Shown here: one piece after another, positions 50,666 to 56,705 of the stretch
How the letters are laid out: each line of letters begins with the position of its first letter
Position numbering within the stretch: the first letter of the stretch is position 1
NCBI GenBank assembly: GCA_046565505.1
Contig: JBKHYJ010000018.1
Location: forward strand, 1-56,705
DNA length: 56,705 bases
Direction of reading: 5' to 3'
Source of the DNA: JBKHYJ01 sp046565505
Lineage (GTDB): Bacteria > Acidobacteriota > Blastocatellia > UBA7656
Notes under the pieces: model-generated
Database searches by the model: none
What the model saw: the letters and a program-made list of their open reading frames with translations, nothing else
What the model was told of the DNA's origin: nothing
Program-made: the position numbers and the translations under genes

Positions 50666-50695
50666 TTGACAGCTTTTTGGTTGGCGTGCTAATAT
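50666..50695 (+). promoter_or_regulatory. consensus promoter of unassigned short transcript
   Basis: TTGACA (50666-50671), 18-bp spacer and TAATAT (50690-50695). No clear coding gene follows; the strong terminator at 50827-50877 would end the transcript after about 175 nt, so a small RNA is possible. Confidence 0.55.
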
Positions 50696-50745
50696 TCATA
50701 ACGACAAAACGCCTATGCCGATAAATGTCGGCTTTGGTTGTTTGA

Positions 50746-50815
50746 TGGAGGTGGAGGGAATCGAACCCACTGTCCGGGGTCTCAAGTCCAAGACAGCGCA
50801 CCAGCGACCACCCCC
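50746..50815 (-). tRNA. degenerate tRNA-like sequence
   Basis: On the minus strand, GGGGGTG pairs with CACCTCC (one G-U pair), followed by A. GTGGG-TTCGATT-CCCTC is a T arm with one mismatch, and CGCTGGTGCG looks like a shortened D arm. The anticodon region (GTCTTGGACTTGAGAC) does not give a normal 5-bp stem with a 7-base loop, and U8 is missing. It resembles a decayed Leu/Ser-type tRNA or an attachment-site relic; no amino acid is assigned. Confidence 0.4.
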
Positions 50816-50826
50816 ATGATCGTCAG

Positions 50827-50877
50827 AAAAGCGGTCGGGAACGTTCCGCAAGAATTTTCCCCGACCGTTTTTCTTTT
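50827..50877. terminator. bidirectional terminator
   Basis: An 8-bp stem CGGTCGGG/CCCGACCG with a 20-base loop. TTTTT follows on the plus strand and CTTTT on the minus strand, so it can end both the gene 51289-50876 and the transcript from the promoter at 50666. Confidence 0.8.
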
Positions 50878-51289
50878 AACTCGCTTGCTTCATTTCTTCA
50901 GGCTCCTTAGTCCTACGTCGAGATGGTGCTTTAACACCTTTATCTAATTCAAACACTAAAATCCCATCTTCAAGTGCAGGAACAAATACTGTAGTACCTT
51001 CTGTATCTATACCATAGTACTTACAAAATGTCTGAGCCCCGACAAGAAAGGACTTGCTACCTCGTTGCTGACGTATAGGATAAGCCGCCCGCGTATCTGC
51101 GGATACAGGCTTTAGCCCAATAGCTTTAGTCTCTTTGTCATACATCAAGATAACAGCTTTCGGTTCATTTAGTGCGTTATATGCTGCCAAATTCAGTGAT
51201 ATATTACCCTTTGATTGAATTGCTACTCTAGGTGTCTTCCGAAGTGCCGGATTAGTCCGCAATAGAAATTCTTCAAAGTTTCTTTTCAT
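50876..51289 (-). CDS. conserved hypothetical of mobile DNA
   Basis: A 137-residue protein. A beta-rich N-terminal half (RVAIQSKGNISLNLAAYNAL, then AVILMYDKETKAIGLKPV) is followed by YPIRQQRGSKSFLVGAQTFC and an acidic then basic tail. The strand pattern is reminiscent of swapped-hairpin DNA-binding proteins, but I do not recognise the family with confidence. AGGAGG precedes the ATG at 51289; an upstream frame to 51358 is not used. It ends at the bidirectional terminator. Confidence 0.75.
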   Translation of the reverse strand: MKRNFEEFLLRTNPALRKTPRVAIQSKGNISLNLAAYNALNEPKAVILMYDKETKAIGLKPVSADTRAAYPIRQQRGSKSFLVGAQTFCKYYGIDTEGTTVFVPALEDGILVFELDKGVKAPSRRRTKEPEEMKQAS

Positions 51290-51652
51290 GTTCGCCTCCT
51301 TAGTAGGCAAGTTTATCTTTTCAAGTGCGATAATAACATTTATAAAGTGAGCTATCAACTATTAATCTGTATCTGAGGCCCTAAACGATTGATTCTATGG
51401 TCAGGAATAAGAAACTGAACTAGTACACTATATAAAAGCTGTAATAAATGTAGTCGTGAATGCGTAGGCAATTCACTCTAGTCTGCCTATGCCCTGAAAT
51501 CCATTCGATTATGCTTGTAGTAGAAATGAAGTTTCTCTATAATAACGCACTGAGACTTCTGTTCGGATTGCTAATTTATTTACATGAGTATCTGTTAGGA
51601 CAATACGATCAGATCAGTAATAGGGCTATGAGTTACAGCGAAACTCCGCATC
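51290..51652. other. AT-rich intergenic region, no gene
   Basis: Divergent upstream region between the minus-strand hypothetical and the DUF3800 gene. Several TATAAT-like boxes occur but no single clear promoter. A 66-codon plus-strand frame (51460-51660) lacks a ribosome site and protein-like composition. Confidence 0.45.
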
Positions 51653-52363
51653 ATGAGTGAAACTTTTAATATTTACTGCGATGAAAGCTGTCATCTAGAA
51701 AACGATGGCAGACGAATAATGGTGTTGGGTGCAGTCGAATGCCCGTTTGATAAGGTACGAGAAATCAATTCTCGCCTGCTCGAAATAAAAAAGCGCCACG
51801 GCTTAAAGTCTACATTTAAAACCAAGTGGGTTAAAGTTTCTCCTGCGCAACAGCAATTCTATTTAGATACAGTAGACTATTTCTTTGATGATGATGATTT
51901 GCACTTCCGCGCATTAATCGTGCCTGATAAAACAAAGCTTCGGCATGAGTTCTTTAGCTATACGCATGATGATTGCTATTACAGAATGTATTTTGAGTTG
52001 CTTAAAGCTTTCTTGCATCCTGAATCTGCTTATCGTATTTATCTCGACATAAAGGATACGCGCAGTGCCACAAAGGTTGCAAACCTCCATAATTTTCTCT
52101 GCGATCATGTCCAAGATCATAACCGGCAGATAATCGCATGGATTCAGCAGGTCCGCTCCCGCGAAGTAGAAGTCATGCAGTTAGCAGATCTTCTAATCGG
52201 CGCAATCAGTTACGTGAATCGGAACTTATCTACCAGTTCCGCTAAACTGGCTTTGATTGGTAGAATCATTGAACGATCTCATTATGACCTTACTAAATCG
52301 ACACTCATTTTAGAAAATAAGATTAATCTAGAATTCTGGAGCGCGGGGGAGAGAGTGCCATGA
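51653..52363 (+). CDS. DUF3800 protein (RNase H-like fold)
   Basis: A 236-residue protein with the DUF3800 layout: FNIYCDESCHLENDGRRIMV at the N-terminus (acidic YCDES), FRALIVPDKTKLRH, YRIYLDIKDTRSATKV near 125 and VEVMQLADLLIGAISYV near 180. The conserved acidic residues suit a metal-dependent nuclease. DUF3800 genes are frequent in mobile DNA and defence islands. The stop codon overlaps the start of the following gene (ATGA), so the two form a coupled pair. Confidence 0.85.
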   Translation: MSETFNIYCDESCHLENDGRRIMVLGAVECPFDKVREINSRLLEIKKRHGLKSTFKTKWVKVSPAQQQFYLDTVDYFFDDDDLHFRALIVPDKTKLRHEFFSYTHDDCYYRMYFELLKAFLHPESAYRIYLDIKDTRSATKVANLHNFLCDHVQDHNRQIIAWIQQVRSREVEVMQLADLLIGAISYVNRNLSTSSAKLALIGRIIERSHYDLTKSTLILENKINLEFWSAGERVP

Positions 52364-52878
52364 GTTTACAACCCGATTGGTTGCCCGCGCTTGTGACGTT
52401 CGGTTCTTGCGGTGGGGATTGGGGAAGATACGTTGAAAAGATTCATGGCTGCTTTCAGCGTGATTTTTTGCAGCCGGAATTAACCTTTGACGGTCAACCA
52501 TTAAGGCTCAGAAAACAGCCATATGTTCGCGGAAAAGAAGCTTCCTTTTGGCATCTAGTCTCAACAGGAAATATCGAAGAAGATCGATATCCAGACTTGC
52601 GACGATGCGAACGCATAGGATGGGCGCGCGCTGTTATTGATAATGCGACTGATTCTTGTATTAAACGATGGGAAAACGAAAGGGGCGTTCACACGAATAT
52701 CTGCCTATGGCTTGAATCCGAAAACTATCTTGTCATTTTGGGAAAACGTAGCGGGTATGTCTTATTACTGACAGCATATGTTGTACATGGGTTTAAAAGT
52801 CGAAAGCTAGAGCAAGAATACCAAGAATATATACGCCAAAAAAGCCAATGCCGCCCTTTATTTAAGGACGGCATCTAA
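52360..52878 (+). CDS. BECR/RlfA-like putative nuclease partner of DUF3800
   Basis: A 172-residue protein. GKEASFWHLVSTGNIEEDRY near residue 55, CERIGWARAVIDN near 90 and NYLVILGKRSGYVLLLTAYV near 130 resemble what I recall of phage P1 RlfA-type proteins and the BECR fold (barnase, EndoU, colicin E5/D, RelE): a His, acidic residues, and a beta-hairpin ending in LLTAY. It is translationally coupled to DUF3800. A toxic RNase controlled by or acting with DUF3800 is possible. The fold assignment is by motif memory only. Confidence 0.75.
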   Translation: MSLQPDWLPALVTFGSCGGDWGRYVEKIHGCFQRDFLQPELTFDGQPLRLRKQPYVRGKEASFWHLVSTGNIEEDRYPDLRRCERIGWARAVIDNATDSCIKRWENERGVHTNICLWLESENYLVILGKRSGYVLLLTAYVVHGFKSRKLEQEYQEYIRQKSQCRPLFKDGI

Positions 52879-53134
52879 TACTCCTTCTACGCATGGCAGA
52901 TGAGCTGATAAGAATTATAGAGATTCCCTACAATTAGTCAAGAAAAATCTATACAAATAAAGATTTTTACATGCGTCACTATAAGAACATATATTTCAAC
53001 ACTTATAATAAGTTATTATTCGAGCTTCTCTGAGAAAGCTTGCTACTTTAGCTGGCATGAATCAAGAATGAGCATATAATGAGCGGCGCAGTTTGGTTTC
53101 CCTGGTCCAATATCAAGCATGCTAGGCTGGTTAT

Positions 53135-54331
53135 TTAATCTGGTAGCCTGCGCTCAACTCTCAACCGCCATTCCTCTTCTGTTAAGCTGCACAGTTGAGT
53201 CTCATGGAATATCTTAGTTATCAGCCTATCGAGAATATTCTTTTGCCTCAAACTATCGTCGCAGTCTCGCAATGCTGACAGGAAACCTGCGAACTCTTCA
53301 TTCCCTATGGCCGCTGACCATATAACCGCAATGTCGTCTAGTATCTCTTCATCTTCTAAGTCGAGCACCTTATCGGCGGGGCCAAGTGTAAGCAGCCCGA
53401 CCATGCCCATTAGCTTATCGTAGTCATCGCCTGTTATCGCGCCGCTCCTGATTGCGGCTAGAATCAATTCCCTCTTATCGCTCTCAGTCAGTCGGGCATG
53501 CTCTTGCGGGGTCAGTCTATCCGGCTTCTTTGGTTGCGGCGCTTCTTTGAGTTCGGGGAAGGATATTACTCTTGCGGGCTGGCTTGGCTCACTGGCATGC
53601 TGAGTTTCTATTGTTTCAGCCTCACGCTTGATTGATGGGACCGTAACAAACGAGTGGCTAGGTTCTTTCAAGTCTCTGGCGGTTTCCTGCCATTCTGGGT
53701 ACGCATGTATGAAAGGGGATGCGAGGACAAGGCGAGAGACATTACGCGCCTCTTGTAGCCTCCCGGCTTCACCTAGCTCTACCGCGTATGAGTTCAGATA
53801 GTCAAAGTACAATCGCGGCTCTGCGTACTTGATAAGTGGCAACATATTTTCAAGGCCCTTGATTGCATGGCTGTGGTATCCCTCTATAGCTTTCAGTACA
53901 GCTACCCCTTTCAACGCTTCTATGCTCCCCGCATTTAGTCCTGTGGCGTTGATAGCTTCATTGTAATAGTAGAATCCTGAATCAAAGGCTCCGGTGTTGA
54001 TTGATACCGCCGCAAGCGAAAGAAGCGCCTTAGATTTATATTGCGTCGGCGCGGTTTCTACGGTGAGTTCAAGTAACCGTCGCGCTTGCTCTTGATCTCC
54101 GTTTCCTACATTGTTAGCAGCCACAGCTAAGAAGTAATACCCGATTGCCTGATAGCTCTTAATAGGAATATGTGAAAGAAGCCGACCTATTTCTTTTACT
54201 TTATCAAACTGACGAAATGCATGCGCTTGCTCGCCAAGCCGGGTAAGTCGATTACCTAATCTTTCATGGCTAACAAAGCCCTTCAATAACTCCTGATACA
54301 ATCCGGCATATTTTGCTAATGGAGGAAACAT
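53135..54331 (-). CDS. TPR-type helical repeat protein of accessory region
   Basis: A 398-residue protein. The N-terminal 260 residues are TPR-like helical pairs (YQAIGYYFLAVAANNVGNGD, QARRLLELTVETAP, YFDYLNSYAVELGEAGRLQE). A disordered linker (about 270-310) and an acidic helical C-terminal domain follow. I recall similar proteins (HERLGNRLTRLGEQAHAFRQ) in accessory DNA of related bacteria. The start is uncertain: ATG 54331 overlaps, on the other strand, the ATG of the secreted protein at 54330; frames run up to 54430. Peptide or protein binding is inferred from TPRs. Confidence 0.78.
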   Translation of the reverse strand: MFPPLAKYAGLYQELLKGFVSHERLGNRLTRLGEQAHAFRQFDKVKEIGRLLSHIPIKSYQAIGYYFLAVAANNVGNGDQEQARRLLELTVETAPTQYKSKALLSLAAVSINTGAFDSGFYYYNEAINATGLNAGSIEALKGVAVLKAIEGYHSHAIKGLENMLPLIKYAEPRLYFDYLNSYAVELGEAGRLQEARNVSRLVLASPFIHAYPEWQETARDLKEPSHSFVTVPSIKREAETIETQHASEPSQPARVISFPELKEAPQPKKPDRLTPQEHARLTESDKRELILAAIRSGAITGDDYDKLMGMVGLLTLGPADKVLDLEDEEILDDIAVIWSAAIGNEEFAGFLSALRDCDDSLRQKNILDRLITKIFHETQLCSLTEEEWRLRVERRLPD

Positions 54332-54572
54332 GAAGAGATTAGTGGCTGTTTGTTTGCTCATTATTGCTTTAGCCTTTCCTGCGTTTGCTGGACATACAAT
54401 AGCCGGAAATATGTACTGCGACTGTGGCACGGCTGGATGCGTTGAGGACTACGAAGGCGAATGTGATAGCTATCGGCACACGGACACTCATCAGACGGCT
54501 CCTATTGACCCTGCTGGTGAACTAGGTATTGCGATTGTCGCTTTGCTGCTTTGGCTCAGACTGAAAGCCTAA
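54330..54572 (+). CDS. small secreted/membrane protein with signal peptide
   Basis: An 80-residue protein: signal peptide KRLVAVCLLIIALAFPAFAG, a short Cys-containing extracytoplasmic part (MYCDCGTAGCVEDYEGEC) and a C-terminal membrane helix (LGIAIVALLLWLRLKA). GGAGG lies five bases before the ATG. Similar small CxCxC proteins occur in related genomes beside TPR genes. The start codons of this gene and the opposing TPR gene overlap in a CATG. Function is unknown. Confidence 0.72.
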   Translation: MKRLVAVCLLIIALAFPAFAGHTIAGNMYCDCGTAGCVEDYEGECDSYRHTDTHQTAPIDPAGELGIAIVALLLWLRLKA

Positions 54573-54597
54573 AAGGTAATTAGAGACATCATTGAAT

Positions 54598-54614
54598 GCT
54601 GCTCTTGTGGCAGC
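54598..54614. other. short hairpin with TCTTGTG loop (copy 2)
   Basis: GCTGC/GCAGC around TCTTGTG. It has the same loop as the hairpin at 27-43 with compensating stem changes, and the following bases are similar (ATAT-n-TGT-n-TGC). It lies 26 bp after the secreted-protein gene. Confidence 0.4.
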
Positions 54615-54741
54615 TAAATATCTGTCTGCGCGATTGTACTACAGCTTACGATGGATGCAAGCGGAAAAAGGAAAGAAGCGAGCCGAATGAATCAACTCGC
54701 TTCCCTAATTGAAATTGCTGCAAGCGCAATCTCAGGTAGAA

Positions 54742-54870
54742 TCACCTTTCCCTTTGGCCGACTACCGGGGGCGGATCGTCGGTATCTGGGTTGCTCGATT
54801 CTGCCTCCGGTAGTTTCCCATCTTCATTCCCGCTGGGCGATGGATTACCTTCCGTAGAAGTCTTCGACAT
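54742..54870 (-). CDS. 42-residue acidic, proline-rich small protein
   Basis: The frame encodes MSKTSTEGNPSPSGNEDGK, then a Glu/Asp/Pro-rich stretch, ending DPPPVVGQRER. AGGAGG lies eight bases before the ATG, which is the main reason to call it. It would be unstructured. It lies on the same strand and upstream of the TPR protein, so a peptide ligand or precursor is conceivable. Confidence 0.5.
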   Translation of the reverse strand: MSKTSTEGNPSPSGNEDGKLPEAESSNPDTDDPPPVVGQRER

Positions 54871-54949
54871 GCGTGTAGCCTCCTGTTGATTGGTTTAACC
54901 TATCTGTCATAGACGTAAAGGAAGGCTACTGTGATTCATTCTCTACTTT

Positions 54950-55008
54950 GGACTTTTTGTGCAGCTTTAGGACTTTTTGTGCAGGATTACTTTTTGTGCA
55001 GTTCTTGT
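54950..55008. repeat. tandem ACTTTTTGTGCAG repeats
   Basis: GGACTTTTTGTGCAG occurs at 54950-54964 and 54970-54984, ACTTTTTGTGCAG at 54989-55001, then a partial TTCTTGTGCA. Period is about 17-20 bp, as in iterons. The reverse form TGCACAAAAAGTC occurs in the left repeat. They lie just before the right copy of the long direct repeat. Confidence 0.7.
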
Positions 55009-55016
55009 GCAAAGCC

Positions 55017-55125
55017 GGACCTTAGGGCTTTGCCCAAAAAGTCCGAAAAACGTTACGTATTTCCACACGCTTTTTTACTTTTTGGTTAGGTGGCCGTTTC
55101 AACCAAAAAGTCGATTTTGGTACAC
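55017..55125. repeat. right copy of diverged direct repeat
   Basis: GGACCTTAGGGC-n-TTGC-n-CAAAAAGTCCG (55017-55045) and CAAAAAGTCG-n-TTTT-n-GTACA (55104-55125) match the left copy at 48651-48760 in order and orientation. The spacing between the two blocks is also nearly conserved. Confidence 0.7.
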
Positions 55126-55175
55126 GGCTTTTGGTTTGGGTTTGGCTTTTAATTGCCACGATATTCTACACGATT

Positions 55176-55958
55176 TCAGTTGGCGAAGTCACCGCCAAAG
55201 GGCCATTTCCTAAGCACAAGTTGGTTGGCGGGAATGTCCTTGCCGATGGGTATGGCGACCGGACCGTCACGGTCAATAGCGGGATCATAGGTCTGAATAT
55301 AGTAGATGAATCCTGTTTGGTGACGAGACGAGTCATTGATCTGGTAATCAACGCATCCAATCAGATAGGGCGTTGCAGACGGCACAACCTTACTAATGTC
55401 AGCCCCAACACTTTCCGGTCCCTTTTTATAGGCGGCGAATTGGGCTTCCATTTCTTGCCTGCTCAAAACGAAGTGAGTGCCAAGTGTTTCGGGCGTATCG
55501 TGAAATATTGTAATACCAGGGTCGTAGGATATTTTCTCGCAGATTTCCTTTTGCCGTTTGACCGGAGCATCGAAAATCTCCGTAGCGGGGGAGATAATTT
55601 CAGCTTTAACGATGACTCCATTAGCAGGGGAATGTCCCGAGTTCTTAATAATGTATTTAACGGACAAATCCACGCCCCGGTCACGGAATACAAGCGGGCC
55701 ATCAATAACCACATCAACGGACAGCCATGCTCGATCTACTGGCGTAGGAGTTGGCAAAGTAGCGGCATGGGCCGCCTCGTAAGCAGGCTTAATTACGGAA
55801 TAGTGATAAGTGAAAACGGCCCCTACTCCCAACACGATGTAAGCAGCCAAGCCCCACCACAGTGCATCCCAAACATTACCCTTTTGCCAGTGAGCAACAG
55901 CTATAGAAATCAGTATTCCAACGACCGCGAGAGCGAGTATGGAAAGGAAGATGCTCAT
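55176..55958 (-). CDS. membrane protein with extracytoplasmic beta domain
   Basis: A 260-residue protein. Two N-terminal membrane helices (LSILALAVVGILISIAVA and AYIVLGVGAVFTYHYSV) are followed by a beta-sandwich-like domain (WLSVDVVIDGPLVFRDRG, then YIIKNSGHSPANGVIVKAEI), reminiscent of proteins that carry a conserved NxGxxPA motif. GAGGGAG precedes the ATG at 55958. The frame is open to a GTG at 56180, which would add a basic disordered N-terminus of 74 residues. Function is unknown. A plus-strand frame over the same DNA is a shadow. Confidence 0.78.
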   Translation of the reverse strand: MSIFLSILALAVVGILISIAVAHWQKGNVWDALWWGLAAYIVLGVGAVFTYHYSVIKPAYEAAHAATLPTPTPVDRAWLSVDVVIDGPLVFRDRGVDLSVKYIIKNSGHSPANGVIVKAEIISPATEIFDAPVKRQKEICEKISYDPGITIFHDTPETLGTHFVLSRQEMEAQFAAYKKGPESVGADISKVVPSATPYLIGCVDYQINDSSRHQTGFIYYIQTYDPAIDRDGPVAIPIGKDIPANQLVLRKWPFGGDFAN

Positions 55959-56259
55959 TTTGTTAGGCTCCCTCGTGAAGCGATTGTGTTGTTTGTTTTG
56001 TACGGGGTTACTTTTGGCATGATTGTTGGTTTCATTCTTGGGACAGTTCTCGCCAATCGGCGGCGTAGTCAACGCAGGTGACATTATGGTTTTAGATTTT
56101 TCTTCTACCTGTTTCGCAATCCGTCTAGCTTCGGCCTCTCTGCGCTGTTGTCTACGCCTTTGTTTTTCTTTCTTATTCACAGGTCAGAATAGTTAAAGGT
56201 TCATCGTCTAATGAGGGAATATAAATAACAAGGCAGAATATAACAATGAACGCGCCAAT

Positions 56260-56439
56260 CTAAGCACCAGCCTTTTTCGCCTTACTCTCCGGTTTGATCT
56301 TATTCTTTCGCGGTCTGTTCCAGTAAGGACTCTTGCACTTCGGACACACACGCGGTTCATTCTCTACGTCGCGCGGTATCCATTCGTGCTCACATCGCTC
56401 ACAGGTATATGCCCAGACTGTAACTTTATGTTTAGCCAT
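56260..56439 (-). CDS. 59-residue zinc-ribbon protein (CGHEW family), second copy
   Basis: The frame reads VWAYTCERCEHEWIPRDVEN, then PRVCPKCKSPYWNRPRKNK and a basic tail: a Cys4 zinc ribbon homologous to the protein at 50473-50625. The start ATG lies seven bases after a TATAGT -10 box (56451-56446), with no ribosome site, so the mRNA is probably leaderless. It is divergent from a truncated SWIM-transposase start at 56554, repeating the unit at 50 kb in the opposite orientation. Confidence 0.78.
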   Translation of the reverse strand: MAKHKVTVWAYTCERCEHEWIPRDVENEPRVCPKCKSPYWNRPRKNKIKPESKAKKAGA

Positions 56440-56445
56440 GCCCAG

Positions 56446-56514
56446 ACTATATACCTATAGTATATAAGCGTCAAGTAAAATAGTTCTTGACATAATATGT
56501 ACCTATGGTAATAT
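56446..56514. promoter_or_regulatory. divergent promoters of second zinc-ribbon/transposase unit
   Basis: Minus: TTGACG (56474-56469), 17 bp, TATAGT (56451-56446). Plus: TTGACA (56487-56492), 16 bp, TAATAT (56509-56514). Related operator-like repeats (ATACCTATAGTATA; GTACCTATGGTA) overlap each -10 region, as in the unit at 50400-50445. Confidence 0.6.
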
Positions 56515-56553
56515 ATCAAGCGTACAGAGTAAGGGCTTGATGGAGGCATGGCA

Positions 56554-56610
56554 ATGAACGAGAGAGAGCAAAAAGCATTAGAAGTCATCCCAAAACCCTT
56601 TTCAAAGTGA
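56554..56610 (+). pseudogene. truncated start of SWIM transposase
   Basis: MNEREQKALEV followed by IPKPFSK and a stop. The first residues match the N-terminus of the intact transposase at 49151-50371 (MNERQQKALAI). TGGAGG precedes the ATG and the divergent promoter is present, so this is the 5' stub of a second copy. A further short frame opens at 56626 (MNKSSKDFLRPLV) and runs off the window; I cannot assess it. Confidence 0.6.
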
Positions 56611-56705
56611 TGAGCGCACAAGCCATATGAACAAGAGCAGCAAGGACTTTCTCAGACCTCTCGTACCGGACTACGAGTCTGCGAAACGTCTGCAACCAGG
56701 AGTTA

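Larger units (their letters stand above)
48651..55125. mobile_element. accessory segment flanked by diverged direct repeats
   Basis: About 6.4 kb of lower-GC DNA with a transposase, small zinc-ribbon genes, a tRNA-like sequence and a nuclease pair lies between matching repeats of about 110 bp. The repeats share orientation and carry internal TTTTTGTGCA motifs, so they could be element ends or recombination or replication sites. Whether the segment moves as a unit is unproven. Confidence 0.45.

Noticed and set aside
50746..51100. tmRNA suggested by the GGGGGTG/CACCTCC ends
   Set aside because: The two paired ends are only 70 bases apart and no tag reading frame or pseudoknots lie between; a degenerate tRNA is simpler.
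55131..56081. Long plus-strand open frame of 316 codons
   Set aside because: It overlaps a minus-strand membrane protein with clear helices, a beta domain and a ribosome site; the plus-strand product has no protein-like domains.

Overview
The window looks like a contig from a GC-rich Gram-negative bacterium, most probably an Acidobacteriota of the Blastocatellia/Pyrinomonas type. This is inferred from gene content alone: KDO-8-phosphate synthase and apolipoprotein N-acyltransferase imply an LPS- and lipoprotein-bearing outer membrane; a futalosine-pathway MqnA implies menaquinone; the ribonucleotide reductase is of the B12-dependent class II type; and the accessory gene families are ones I associate with that clade. 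A GC-rich core (about 15.3-48.0 kb) is flanked on both sides by lower-GC accessory DNA.

Left accessory region (1-13.57 kb): the right-hand part of an integrative element. It ends with a tyrosine integrase lying against the 3' end of a tRNA-Arg(ACG) gene; before that come an excisionase-like HTH protein, a repeat-rich origin candidate and a D5/P4-type primase-helicase whose start codon lies just behind a transcription terminator. Further left are a run of phage-like conserved hypotheticals headed by a small-terminase-like HTH protein, a divergent HTH-controlled promoter switch, and a broken integron cassette array: one complete attC site, two half sites, a pentapeptide-repeat membrane protein and a TPR-like protein. 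The left end of the element lies outside the window.

Junction (13.6-15.3 kb): pseudogenes only, an IS4-like transposase on the plus strand and a decayed type III-like DNA methyltransferase on the minus strand.

Core (15.3-48.0 kb): a secreted M49-like metallopeptidase, a candidate structured ncRNA, an SPL-like radical SAM protein with a leaderless promoter, NDH-2, kdsA, an M1-like pseudo-peptidase with TPRs, DUF4350, NfeD plus slipin, a SPOR protein, lipA, lnt, prfB with its programmed frameshift, a double M16 peptidase, ftsK, a DnaA-box-rich AT island, mqnA, a Spy/CpxP-like protein, a ribbon-helix-helix regulator overlapping nadA behind a perfect 34-bp palindrome, a hotdog thioesterase and nrdJ. 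A spaced pair of NrdR-type boxes lies far upstream of nrdJ.

Right accessory region (48.6-56.7 kb): about 6.4 kb lies between two diverged direct repeats built from GACTTTTTGTGCA-type motifs. Inside are a SWIM-finger DDE transposase divergent from a tiny zinc-ribbon gene, a degenerate tRNA-like sequence, a DUF3800 plus BECR-like nuclease gene pair (possible defence or toxin module), and a TPR protein beside two small secreted or peptide-like genes. Just outside the right repeat is a membrane protein, then a second zinc-ribbon/transposase divergent unit whose transposase is reduced to 18 codons. No CRISPR array, rRNA or retron was seen.
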